A stretch of DNA of 64,000 bases from Bradyrhizobium zhanjiangense. Lineage in GTDB: Bacteria > Pseudomonadota > Alphaproteobacteria > Rhizobiales > Xanthobacteraceae. The position numbers and the translations under genes were made by a program. The notes below the pieces were generated by a model that saw only the letters and a list, made by a program, of their open reading frames with translations, was not told the DNA's origin and made no database searches. The stretch lies in the NCBI RefSeq assembly GCF_004114935.1, contig NZ_CP022221.1:558001-622000 (forward strand). The letters are read 5' to 3'. How positions within the stretch are numbered: position 1 is the stretch's first letter; each line of letters opens with the position of its first letter. Below, one piece after another: positions 9,449 through 18,865 of this stretch.

Positions 9449-9630
9449 GATCGATCCGTCGCGCTGCGGCCCGAGCGGCGGGTCACGCCGCTGCGATCGA
9501 GCTCGCGCAGGCGCTGCATCTGGTTGCGATAGTCGAGCACGACCCAGCCGATCAGGATCACGACCACGAGGGCCGCTGCGACATAGGACGTCACGATGAA
9601 CGACGCGTAAGGGCCGAGCGCCATCATCAC
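9445..9630 (-). CDS. ccmD: Haem exporter protein CcmD (CycX)
   Basis: A 61-residue membrane protein with one transmembrane helix (about residues 12-32, [19 protein letters not shown]) followed by a basic cytoplasmic tail ([14 protein letters not shown]). The length, the helix and the position between ccmC and ccmG identify it. CcmD helps release holo-CcmE from the CcmABC complex. Its first codon overlaps the ccmC stop by four bases and its stop overlaps the ccmG start, indicating tight translational coupling. The start could be any of the first three Met codons. Confidence 0.92.
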   Translation of the reverse strand: MMMALGPYASFIVTSYVAAALVVVILIGWVVLDYRNQMQRLRELDRSGVTRRSGRSATDRS

Positions 9631-10418
9631 GCAGCTCCAGCTTCTTTTGACGCGTTTTCTTCACGCGAACCGGCGCCCACTTCGCTCGAAAACGCGACGC
9701 GGCTCGCCTGCATCATTTGCAGGGAACGGACACGGCGGCGCAGGATCTCGTTGCGCATCGCGGCCAAGTGCAGCGTGACGAACAGCAGCGTGAAGGCGAT
9801 CGCCATCACCAGCAGCGGGATCAGGAACGACTTGTCGAGCGTCGAGCCGCCCATGCGCATCACCGATGCCGGCTGGTGCAGCGTGTTCCACCAGTCGACG
9901 GAGAACTTGATGATGGGCAGATTGATGGCGCCGACCAGCGTCAGCACCGCCGCGGCGCGTGCCGCGCGCGAGGGATCGTCGACCGCGCGCCACAGCGCCA
10001 TCAGGCCGAGATACATCAGGAACAGGATCAGCACCGAAGTCAGCCGCGCGTCCCACTCCCAGTAAGTGCCCCACATCGGCCGGCCCCACAGCGAGCCCGT
10101 GAGCAACGCGAGGAAAGTGAAGGCAGCGCCGATGGGAGCAGCCGCTTTCGCGGCGACGTCGGCGAGCGGATGCCGCCACACCAGCGTGCCCAATGAGGCG
10201 ATGCTCATCACGCCCCACACGAACATCGAGAGCCAGGCATTGGGCACGTGGATGAACATGATCTTCACCGTCGCGCCCTGCTGATAGTCGTCGGGCGCAA
10301 GCGCTGACTGGTACAGACCGATGGTGAGCAGGATGACGGTCGCAGCCGCGAGCCACGGCAGCAGGCGCGCTGTCAGCGCGAGGAACCGCGTGGGATTGGC
10401 GAGGTCGATCAGCGTCAT
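9627..10418 (-). CDS. ccmC: Haem exporter membrane protein CcmC
   Basis: A 263-residue, six-helix inner-membrane protein that presents haem to CcmE. The tryptophan-rich WWD-type motif is visible ([18 protein letters not shown]), and [12 protein letters not shown] contains a conserved His. The length equals that of the Bradyrhizobium japonicum orf263 product as I remember it. The start is 106 bases after the ccmB stop, a wider gap than the other junctions, and that gap begins with a 15-bp tandem duplication. Confidence 0.95.
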   Translation of the reverse strand: MTLIDLANPTRFLALTARLLPWLAAATVILLTIGLYQSALAPDDYQQGATVKIMFIHVPNAWLSMFVWGVMSIASLGTLVWRHPLADVAAKAAAPIGAAFTFLALLTGSLWGRPMWGTYWEWDARLTSVLILFLMYLGLMALWRAVDDPSRAARAAAVLTLVGAINLPIIKFSVDWWNTLHQPASVMRMGGSTLDKSFLIPLLVMAIAFTLLFVTLHLAAMRNEILRRRVRSLQMMQASRVAFSSEVGAGSREENASKEAGAA

Positions 10419-10503
10419 GGTATTCTGATAATCATCCGGGAGCGCTCAGGCAATCAGCACGAAAGCACGTCGCGAAGGTTGATGCGGGTCAAGGTCAGGC
10501 AGG

Positions 10504-10533
10504 CCCATCTCAGTCGAGCCCATCTCAGTCGAG
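10504..10533. repeat. 15-bp perfect tandem duplication at the ccmB stop codon
   Basis: CCCATCTCAGTCGAG occurs at 10504-10518 and again at 10519-10533. On the minus strand each unit carries an in-frame TGA, so the ccmB 3' end (Leu-Asp-stop) is duplicated just after itself (Gly-Leu-Asp-stop). It has the look of a recent slippage event. Confidence 0.9.
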
Positions 10534-11193
10534 TCCATGCCGCAGGCTCGCCGCCGCCGCGAACGGGCCGATCACGAGGCTGACCAGCGACAGCGCGCAG
10601 AGGATCGAGAACGGTGCACCGAACATCATGGGACCGACGATCACGGCCTGCGAGGCCGCAACCCCGAAAATCAGCACCGGAATCGACAGCGGCAGCACCA
10701 GCACGGCCATCAGCAGTCCGCCGCGATGCAGGGTCACCGCCAGTGCCGCGCCGATCATGCCGGTGAAGGTGAGCGCCGGGGTTCCTGCCAGCAACGTCAG
10801 CGCCACCGCGCCGGTTGCGACCATGTCGAGGTTGAGCAAGAGGCCGAGCACGGGGGTTGCGACAATCAGCGGCAGGCCGGCCGCCAGCCAATGCGCCAGC
10901 GCCTTGGCGGCACAGGCGAGTTCCAGCGGCGTCCGGCTCATCGTGATCAGGTCGAGCGAGCCGTCCTCGTGGTCGGCCATGAACAGCCGGTCCAGCGTGA
11001 GCAGGCTTGCCAGCAGCGCACCGAGCCAGAGAATGGCCGGGCCGAGCCGCGACAGCAGCGCCAGATCCGGCCCCACCGCGAACGGCATCAGCACCACCAC
11101 GGTCAGGAAGAACAGCACGCCGATCAGCGCCCCGCCGCCGACGCGGAGCGCGATCCGGATGTCCCGGCGGATGAGGGCCGACAAGGCGGTCAT
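10525..11193 (-). CDS. ccmB: Haem exporter membrane protein CcmB (CycW)
   Basis: A 222-residue permease subunit of the CcmAB transporter. Six hydrophobic helices are evident (for example GVLFFLTVVVLMPFAVG and VLILPLSIPVLIFGVA-type segments). The sequence LFMADHEDGSLDLI is the conserved CcmB cytoplasmic loop. The usual family length is 220-225. The ATG is preceded by a GGGGAG ribosome site. A family A repeat separates it from ccmA upstream, which may reduce ccmA-ccmB read-through or act in mRNA processing. Confidence 0.95.
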   Translation of the reverse strand: MTALSALIRRDIRIALRVGGGALIGVLFFLTVVVLMPFAVGPDLALLSRLGPAILWLGALLASLLTLDRLFMADHEDGSLDLITMSRTPLELACAAKALAHWLAAGLPLIVATPVLGLLLNLDMVATGAVALTLLAGTPALTFTGMIGAALAVTLHRGGLLMAVLVLPLSIPVLIFGVAASQAVIVGPMMFGAPFSILCALSLVSLVIGPFAAAASLRHGLD

Positions 11194-11225
11194 GGAGGGC
11201 TCCCCTCGTGCCCCAAAGGCGGTGC

Positions 11226-11346
11226 GCTCCCTCCCCCGCTTGCGGGGGAGGGCTGAGGAGAGGGTGTCTCGACAACGAAGATTCCCCCTGAGGAGAGAAC
11301 CCTCACCCGGCGCTCCGCGCCGGCCTCTCCCGCAAGCGGGAGAGGC
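11226..11346. repeat. Palindromic repeat, family A copy 3 (inside the ccm gene run)
   Basis: Near-identical to the copy at 6268-6386, including the shared left flank GTGCGCTCCCTCCCCCGC and the right hairpin CTCTCCCGCAAGCGGGAGAG. It lies between ccmA and ccmB, that is, within what should be one operon. Confidence 0.88.
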
Positions 11347-11425
11347 GTGGGAGCTCCCGGCGACGGCTGCGTCCCGGGTGAAAGAGCGAAGCTTTGCCGC
11401 TCGAAAAACTGAGGGTGAAGCCGCC

Positions 11426-12028
11426 TCACGCCATTCCCCCGATCCTGAGCTCCCGCGAATCGATCCCCAATGGCGCGTGGGTCGCTGCGATGATCAGGCC
11501 GCCGCTTGCCAAGTGCTGTCGCATCAATCCGGCAAACATGTCCTGGCCGGCCACGTCCAGCGCCGTGGTCGGCTCGTCCAGCAGCCAGACCGGGCGGCGC
11601 ACGGTCAATAGCCGCGCCAGTGACAACCGGCGGCGCTGGCCGGCGGAGAGGAAGGCGGCGGGCAGGTGGGTGGCGTGGTCGAGGCCGACTTTGGTGAGGC
11701 TCTCGGCGGCATCGCAGCGCTCGCCGCCTAGAAATTCAGCCCAAAACGCCAGATTTTCTGCCACGCTCAGCGCCGGCTTCAGGGCATCGCGATGGCCGAG
11801 ATAGTGGCATTGCTCCGGCAGCGTCAGCTCGCCGTCGCCCCCATCCAGCGCGATCGTCCCGCCGGCCGGAATGAGCAGGCCGGCGATCAGCCGCAGCAGC
11901 GAGGTTTTGCCCGATCCGTTGCGACCCATCACCGCCAGGGCTTCGCCGGAGGCGGCCGCGAAATCGAGGCCGGCGAACACCTCGCGGCCACCGCGCACGC
12001 ATCTGAGTCCGTGACCTGAAAGCCGCAT
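11426..12028 (-). CDS. ccmA: Haem exporter ATP-binding protein CcmA (CycV)
   Basis: ABC ATPase of cytochrome c maturation. At 200 residues from ATG 12028 ([14 protein letters not shown]) it has the usual family length; an upstream in-frame TTG at 12052 would add eight residues and is less likely. Walker [12 protein letters not shown], signature [15 protein letters not shown] and Walker [13 protein letters not shown] are all present. The Q-loop region carries [15 protein letters not shown], typical of CcmA. It is the first gene of the minus-strand ccm run and is divergent from acnA across a roughly 240-bp spacer that contains an Irr-box-like palindrome. Confidence 0.95.
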   Translation of the reverse strand: MRLSGHGLRCVRGGREVFAGLDFAAASGEALAVMGRNGSGKTSLLRLIAGLLIPAGGTIALDGGDGELTLPEQCHYLGHRDALKPALSVAENLAFWAEFLGGERCDAAESLTKVGLDHATHLPAAFLSAGQRRRLSLARLLTVRRPVWLLDEPTTALDVAGQDMFAGLMRQHLASGGLIIAATHAPLGIDSRELRIGGMA

Positions 12029-12138
12029 CTCGCCTCGTTTCAACCCGCTCAAAGCCAGGCCTCAGGAAAACTTGGGGTAGCGCATGGGAATTTTTGGCTC
12101 GCGGATTGGCGCGGCACGATTGTGGCTGTGGCGGCGCG

Positions 12139-12155
12139 GTTAGAAAGCTTCTATA
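12139..12155. promoter_or_regulatory. Candidate Irr box (iron control element) between ccmA and acnA
   Basis: The 17-mer GTTAGAAAGCTTCTATA matches 12 of the 14 defined positions of the alphaproteobacterial ICE/Irr consensus TTTAGAA-N3-TTCTAAA as I know it. It lies 111 bases upstream of the ccmA ATG and about 113 bases upstream of the acnA ATG. Irr is the iron/haem-status regulator of Rhizobiales, and aconitase (an Fe-S enzyme) is a plausible target. The call rests on motif similarity and context only. Confidence 0.6.
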
Positions 12156-12230
12156 AGCCCGGAACTACTTGATGCAGCAACTCAACCTGCCCCTGCAAGC
12201 GGCCAAGCCTGATACGCTGACGGTGTTAAA

Positions 12231-12246
12231 ATACCCTGCCGGGTAT
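12231..12246 (+). promoter_or_regulatory. Short perfect hairpin in the acnA leader
   Basis: ATACCC (12231-12236), TGCC loop, GGGTAT (12241-12246), ending 22 bases before the acnA ATG. It could form a 6-bp hairpin just upstream of the ribosome site or be a protein-binding palindrome. Its function is unknown. Confidence 0.4.
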
Positions 12247-12268
12247 AACTAACAATTGGGATTCCTAC

Positions 12269-14989
<2,721 letters not shown>

Positions 14990-15038
14990 GCGCGGATTTG
15001 TGAACGATGGCTCACTGCGAAGTGAGTAGAAGCCAGAA

Positions 15039-15068
15039 CGAAGGCGGCCTATCAAAAGGCCGCCTTCG
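15039..15068 (+). terminator. Rho-independent-type terminator of acnA
   Basis: Perfect 12-bp stem: CGAAGGCGGCCT (15039-15050), loop ATCAAA, AGGCCGCCTTCG (15057-15068), followed by a short T run in CGCGTTTTGC. It starts 50 bases after the acnA stop. Confidence 0.8.
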
Positions 15069-15210
15069 CGCGTTTTGCGGCACGTTTCGGATGGGCCCGG
15101 CCGGTGGAAAACCTCCTCTTGGACGGATGAATGTGCTGCGCCCCGTAAGATTACGGTGACCATCAGGCGATAAGATTCCCTCTCACGAGCAATGGTGTGC
15201 GGCGTTCGAC

Positions 15211-15987
15211 ATGACAACAATGACGGCTTCTCATCCGATTTCACGTTGGTCCAGTGCCCTCTGGTCGGGTGCTCTCGGCATCTGTGCGATCGTCGCCGTC
15301 ATCCGCCCTGCCGAGGCTGATCCCCGCGCCGTTGTCGAATTGTTTACCTCGCAGGGCTGCTCGTCCTGCCCGCCCGCCGACAAGATCATCGGCGATCTCT
15401 CCAAAGATCCCTCGGTCATCGCGCTGAGCATGCCGATCGACTATTGGGACTATCTCGGCTGGAAGGACACGCTGGCCGATTCGCGCTTCTCTGCGCGGCA
15501 GCGTGCTTACTCGCGCATGCGCGGCGACCGCGAGGTCTACACGCCGCAGGTCGTCGTCAATGGCTCGACCCATGTCATCGGCAGCGATCGCACCGGCATC
15601 GAGAATGCGATCGGCAAGACCGACAAGGGCATGGGCGTGATGAGCGTGCCGGTGACGATGTCGCTTGCGGGCAAGCAGATCAGCGTCTCCGTCGCCGCGA
15701 GCAACGAGCCCACGGTCTCGCACGGCGAGGTCTGGATCTGCTCGATCGCCAAGTCGGTGCCGATCACGATCACCCGCGGCGAAAATCGCGGACAGCAGAT
15801 CACCTACCACAACGTGGTGCGCAACCTGCTCAAGGTCGGCGATTGGACCGGCCGTCCGGAAAGCTGGACGGTGCCGATCGAGAACCTCACGCGCGACGGC
15901 GTCGACGGCGCGGTGGTTTATGTTCAGGATGGCAACCGAGAGAAGCCGGGTGCGATGCTGGGCGCGGCCTACACGTCGCTGCACTGA
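15211..15987 (+). CDS. DUF1223 secreted thioredoxin-like protein
   Basis: A 258-residue protein with an N-terminal hydrophobic export segment (about residues 17-36, ending near PAEADPR). A thioredoxin-fold domain follows, opening VVELFTSQGCSSCPPADK, where C50 and C53 form a CxxC pair. The VYTPQVVVNG block is the typical DUF1223 continuation. The family is predicted to be periplasmic and redox-active; substrates are unknown. The start could be the second Met (MTASHP). It lies alone between the acnA terminator and a repeat-rich gap. Confidence 0.87.
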   Translation: MTTMTASHPISRWSSALWSGALGICAIVAVIRPAEADPRAVVELFTSQGCSSCPPADKIIGDLSKDPSVIALSMPIDYWDYLGWKDTLADSRFSARQRAYSRMRGDREVYTPQVVVNGSTHVIGSDRTGIENAIGKTDKGMGVMSVPVTMSLAGKQISVSVAASNEPTVSHGEVWICSIAKSVPITITRGENRGQQITYHNVVRNLLKVGDWTGRPESWTVPIENLTRDGVDGAVVYVQDGNREKPGAMLGAAYTSLH

Positions 15988-16021
15988 TTTCACTGACTCA
16001 CCGGCGTCGCGCTCGCTCTAA

Positions 16022-16140
16022 CTCCTCATGGTGAGGAGCGCGCCCTTGCGCGCGTCACGAACCAAGCAGGCCCGGCGGATGCAGTTCGGCCTTATCCTTC
16101 GAGACGCCGCGCGAGCGCGGCCCTCAGGAGGGGAGGGAGC
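16022..16140. repeat. Intergenic hairpin-rich repeat downstream of DUF1223
   Basis: Contains CTCCTCATGGTGAGGAG and GCGCGCCCTTGCGCGCG hairpins, then CTTCGAGACGCCGCGCGAGCGCGGC and CCTCAGGAGGGG. It looks like another bradyrhizobial intergenic palindrome. The 566-bp gap 15988-16554 holds only this element and the candidate RNA below; minus-strand open frames across it show no protein-like features. Confidence 0.55.
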
Positions 16141-16192
16141 CGGTGCATGAGGAGAGCGAAGGCTCGGCGAGCCGGAAACACCCGACACAAAC

Positions 16193-16304
16193 AAAAAAGG
16201 ACCAACTTGCGTTGGCCCTCCTTGTCGCGCGTACAGACCCGATCCTGTCGACCCCGGGGGGCTGGGGGCTGAGGAATCCGGAACCGAAGGACCGGGCCAA
16301 CGCA
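16193..16304 (-). ncRNA. Candidate structured small RNA with intrinsic terminator
   Basis: Reading the minus strand, an 11-nt arm TGCGTTGGCCC (16304-16294) is perfectly complementary to GGGCCAACGCA (16218-16208), which would close a roughly 97-nt RNA. The second arm also pairs with GTTGGTCC (16206-16199) across a GCAA loop and is followed by six Ts (16198-16193), a classic terminator. The two pairings are mutually exclusive. A CATAGT -10-like box near 16361 would give a roughly 160-nt transcript. No downstream minus-strand gene needs attenuating, so a stand-alone sRNA (possibly 6S-like) is the better guess. I do not recognise the family. Confidence 0.5.
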
Positions 16305-16554
16305 CGTGAGCCTTTTCGCAGTGCAGGGCGGCAGTCGCTAGGCGGAAAAGCGGCGACACTATGATTCCTGCTAACGATCCCGTGACGGTTTGCCGCGATA
16401 AAGTTCCACCATTGCGTGTGTCCCGATTCGATGAGTCGAACGGGAAGGCCCCTTGCGGTAGGGACCGGTTGGCGCAATCATGCAACTGTCATGATGCCAG
16501 AGGTTCCGGTTGTCGCGGACGCGGGTCATGCCGTGCGATGAGGAGGCGCTTCCC

Positions 16555-16926
16555 ATGAATCTGATGTCGGAGGATGCCGAGCCGAGCGAGCAGCGCGCGG
16601 CGGCGCGCCCCGCCGCTGCGACGACGCAGCCGAATCGGGTGACCTTCAACCGCCTCGAACTGCACCGGATTCTCAATCTCTACGGCCGCATGGTCGCCGA
16701 CGGCGAGTGGCGCGACTACGCCATCGACTTCCTGAAGGACCGCGCCGTGTTCTCGGTCTATCGCCGCGCCTCGGAAGTGCCGATCTATCGGATCGAGAAG
16801 GACCCGCGGCTTGCGCGCAAGCAGGGCATGTACAGCGTGATCTCGGCGACCGGCCTGATCCTGCGCCGCGGCCACGAGCTCGAGCGCGTGCTGCTGGTGA
16901 TCGATCGGAAGCTGGCGGTGGTGTGA
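16555..16926 (+). CDS. DUF2794 domain protein
   Basis: A 123-residue protein. I chose the ATG at 16555 (MNLMSEDAEPSEQ) because a perfect AGGAGG sits eight bases upstream; an in-frame start at 16510 precedes that site. After a roughly 30-residue flexible N-terminus comes the conserved DUF2794 core VTFNRLELHRILNLYGRMV, then GEWRDYAIDFLKDRAVFSV. It has no signal peptide or membrane helix. The family is alphaproteobacterial and of unknown function. A family D repeat follows the stop. Confidence 0.87.
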   Translation: MNLMSEDAEPSEQRAAARPAAATTQPNRVTFNRLELHRILNLYGRMVADGEWRDYAIDFLKDRAVFSVYRRASEVPIYRIEKDPRLARKQGMYSVISATGLILRRGHELERVLLVIDRKLAVV

Positions 16927-16936
16927 AGACCTTCGG

Positions 16937-17042
16937 TCGTCATTCCGGGGCGCGACGAAGTCGCGAGCCCGGAATCCATTCATCCACCGTCCGTGTCGTT
17001 CAATGGATTCCGGGTTCGCGCTGCGCGCGCCCCGGAATGACG
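16937..17042. repeat. Palindromic repeat, family D copy 1
   Basis: Left arm GTCATTCCGGGGCGCGAC, inner GAGCCCGGAATCCATTCA, then ATGGATTCCGGGTTCGCG and CCCGGAATGACGGG on the right: two nested inverted pairs. It is similar to 24931-25037. It lies between the convergent DUF2794 and acetyltransferase genes. Confidence 0.85.
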
Positions 17043-17049
17043 GGAGCCC

Positions 17050-17580
17050 CTACTTCCCCGGCACCGTGCTCGCGCCCTCGCCGAGATCCCGCTGCATCAT
17101 CACCGTATCCAGCCAGCGGCCGAATTTCAGCCCGACATTGGGATGCGTGCCGATCATCTTGAAGCCGCTCTTGGTGTGAACGCCGATCGAGCCGGCATTG
17201 GCGGAATCGCCGATCACGGCGATCATCTGGCGGAAGCCACGCGCCTCGCATTCGGTGATCAGCCGCTCCAGCAGCAGCGAGCCGACACCGCGGCGGTGGA
17301 AGGAGGGGTCGAGATAGATCGAATTCTCGACCGTGAAGCGATAGGCCGGCCGCGGCCGGTAGGCCCCGGCATAGGCATAGCCGGCCACGCGACGATCGAG
17401 GATGGCGACGAAATAGGGATAGCCGCCGTCGATCAGTGCGCGATAGCGGCGCGTCATCTCGGCAAGGTCGGGCGGCTCCAGCTCGAACGTCGCGGTGCCC
17501 TCGCGGACGGCCTGCTGATAGATGGCGGTGATGGCGGGAAGGTCGGCCTCCGTGGTGGGCCTGATTTCAGGTGCGGACAT
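17050..17580 (-). CDS. GNAT N-acetyltransferase (phosphinothricin acetyltransferase-like)
   Basis: A 176-residue GNAT. The N-terminus MSAPEIRPTTEADLPAIT, then AYRPRPAYRFTVENSIYL and the acetyl-CoA loop HRRGVGSLLLERLI, then SANAGSIGVHTKSGFKMIG, match the Pat/Bar/YncA subgroup that acetylates phosphinothricin, methionine sulfoximine or related amino-acid analogues. The true substrate is unknown. The start at 17580 is preferred because upstream in-frame sequence runs into the 17639-17726 repeat. Confidence 0.9.
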   Translation of the reverse strand: MSAPEIRPTTEADLPAITAIYQQAVREGTATFELEPPDLAEMTRRYRALIDGGYPYFVAILDRRVAGYAYAGAYRPRPAYRFTVENSIYLDPSFHRRGVGSLLLERLITECEARGFRQMIAVIGDSANAGSIGVHTKSGFKMIGTHPNVGLKFGRWLDTVMMQRDLGEGASTVPGK

Positions 17581-17638
17581 GGCGGGAAGGATAGAGGCTT
17601 CCCGCGGCCGCTGGAAGAGGCTGCGCTGCTTCTCCGGC

Positions 17639-17726
17639 GTCATTGCGAGCGTAGCGAAGCAATCCAGAAATGCATCCGTGGAGGCACTCTGGATTGCTTC
17701 GTCGCAAGAGCTCCTCGCAATGACGG
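17639..17726. repeat. Palindromic repeat, family C copy 1
   Basis: GTCATTGCGAGCGTAGCGAA and the complementary CTCGCAATGAC end flank an inner pair AATCCAGA / CTGGATT with GGATTGCTTCGTCGC. A close relative is at 63424-63511, and a shortened type is at 40436-40491. Confidence 0.85.
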
Positions 17727-17752
17727 TGCCTGTGGGTACAGCCCGGCCCAAA

Positions 17753-17780
17753 CAAAAACCCCGGCCTTTCGGCCGGGGTT
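17753..17780 (-). terminator. Intrinsic terminator of the BI-1-like gene
   Basis: AACCCCGGCC (17757-17766), TTTC loop, GGCCGGGGTT (17771-17780). Read on the minus strand the hairpin is followed by TTTTTG, a good U tract. It lies 24 bases past the stop at 17804. Confidence 0.85.
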
Positions 17781-17803
17781 CATCTCGTTCCCTCGTCCTG
17801 GCG

Positions 17804-18595
17804 TTAGTCGCGCTGGCCGAGGAGCTGCAGCAGCAGCGTGAACAGGTTGATGAAGTTCAGGTACAGCGACAGCGCGCCGGTGATGGCCGCACGCTCTGCG
17901 ATGTCACCGCCGGCCGAGGCGTAGCCGTAGATGTAGTCGTTCTTCAGCCGCTGGGTATCCCAGGCGGTGAGGCCCGCGAACACCAGCACGCCGACCACCG
18001 ACACGATGAACTGCAGCATCGAGCTGGCCAGGAACAGGTTCACCAGGCTGGCGATGATGATGCCGATCAGGCCCATGAACAGGAACGAGCCCATTCCGGT
18101 CATGTCACGCTTGGTGGTGTAGCCGTAGAGGCTGAGCGCACCGAAGGTCGCCGCGGTGATGAAGAATACCCGCACGATCGAGGTGTGCGTGAACACCAGG
18201 AAGATCGACGACAGCGAGATGCCCATCAGCGCCGAGAACACCCAGAACAGGATCTGGGCCGTCGAGGGTGCCAGACGGTTGATGCCCGCCGAGATCACGA
18301 ACACCATCGCGAGCGGCGCCAGCATGAACAGCCACTTCAGGGGGCTCACGAACATCGCGTAGCCGAATGGCGTCAGGAACAGCTTGCCGACGCGGACGGC
18401 TTCCGGCGTCGGGACGTCCGTCACGGCGGCCATGTAGACGCCGAGCGCGGCAAGGCCCGTGATGGCCAGGCCGATGCTCATGTAATTGTAGATGCGCAGC
18501 ATATAGGCGCGCAGGCCGGCATCGACCGTCGCGGCGTCAACACGCCCGGCGGCCCTGCCGAAAGGAGAAGCGTAGTTACGGTCTAGGTCCGACAT
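17804..18595 (-). CDS. Bax inhibitor-1/YccA family membrane protein
   Basis: A 263-residue protein with seven hydrophobic helices spread from about residue 38 to 255. It starts MSDLDRNYASPFGRAAGRVDAA. The family signature region FAGLTAWDTQRLKNDY near the C-terminus is intact. Bacterial homologues (YccA, YetJ) are inner-membrane proteins; YetJ behaves as a pH-sensitive calcium leak channel and YccA interacts with FtsH, but neither role can be assigned here. It has its own terminator and a 270-bp upstream spacer, so it is likely monocistronic. Confidence 0.93.
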   Translation of the reverse strand: MSDLDRNYASPFGRAAGRVDAATVDAGLRAYMLRIYNYMSIGLAITGLAALGVYMAAVTDVPTPEAVRVGKLFLTPFGYAMFVSPLKWLFMLAPLAMVFVISAGINRLAPSTAQILFWVFSALMGISLSSIFLVFTHTSIVRVFFITAATFGALSLYGYTTKRDMTGMGSFLFMGLIGIIIASLVNLFLASSMLQFIVSVVGVLVFAGLTAWDTQRLKNDYIYGYASAGGDIAERAAITGALSLYLNFINLFTLLLQLLGQRD

Positions 18596-18865
18596 GGTCG
18601 AATTCCCGTTGGTTGGTCCGGTCCGGCATGAGGGTCGCCACGCCGCCGGTTCGTCAGTTCTATCTCGGATACCGATCCCAGCCGACTAAATTTAGGCTCA
18701 CAATCGGGGCTCCGAACCCACTCGATATGTGGGAAACTAACACATTCGCTGCAACCGTCCACGCGCGGCTGAATGTCGCCCTCGGCCACAATCCTGACGG
18801 GCGGACGTGGTTAATCGCAGGAATCGTGCGATTCCTGCTCCCGCGCGCCCATCCGCTACCTTTTG

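Noticed and set aside
12168..12184. FNR/FixK-type box upstream of acnA (TTGA...TCAA)
   Set aside because: The half-sites are nine bases apart instead of four to six, so it does not fit an FNR/FixK site.
16193..16304. tmRNA or SRP RNA
   Set aside because: Neither the tmRNA tRNA-like ends nor the SRP GGAAGCAGCC-type core is present on the minus strand, so only an unassigned structured RNA is claimed.
16018..16485. Minus-strand open frames in the DUF1223-DUF2794 gap
   Set aside because: They run through hairpin repeats and the candidate RNA, lack ribosome sites, and show no recognisable protein sequence.
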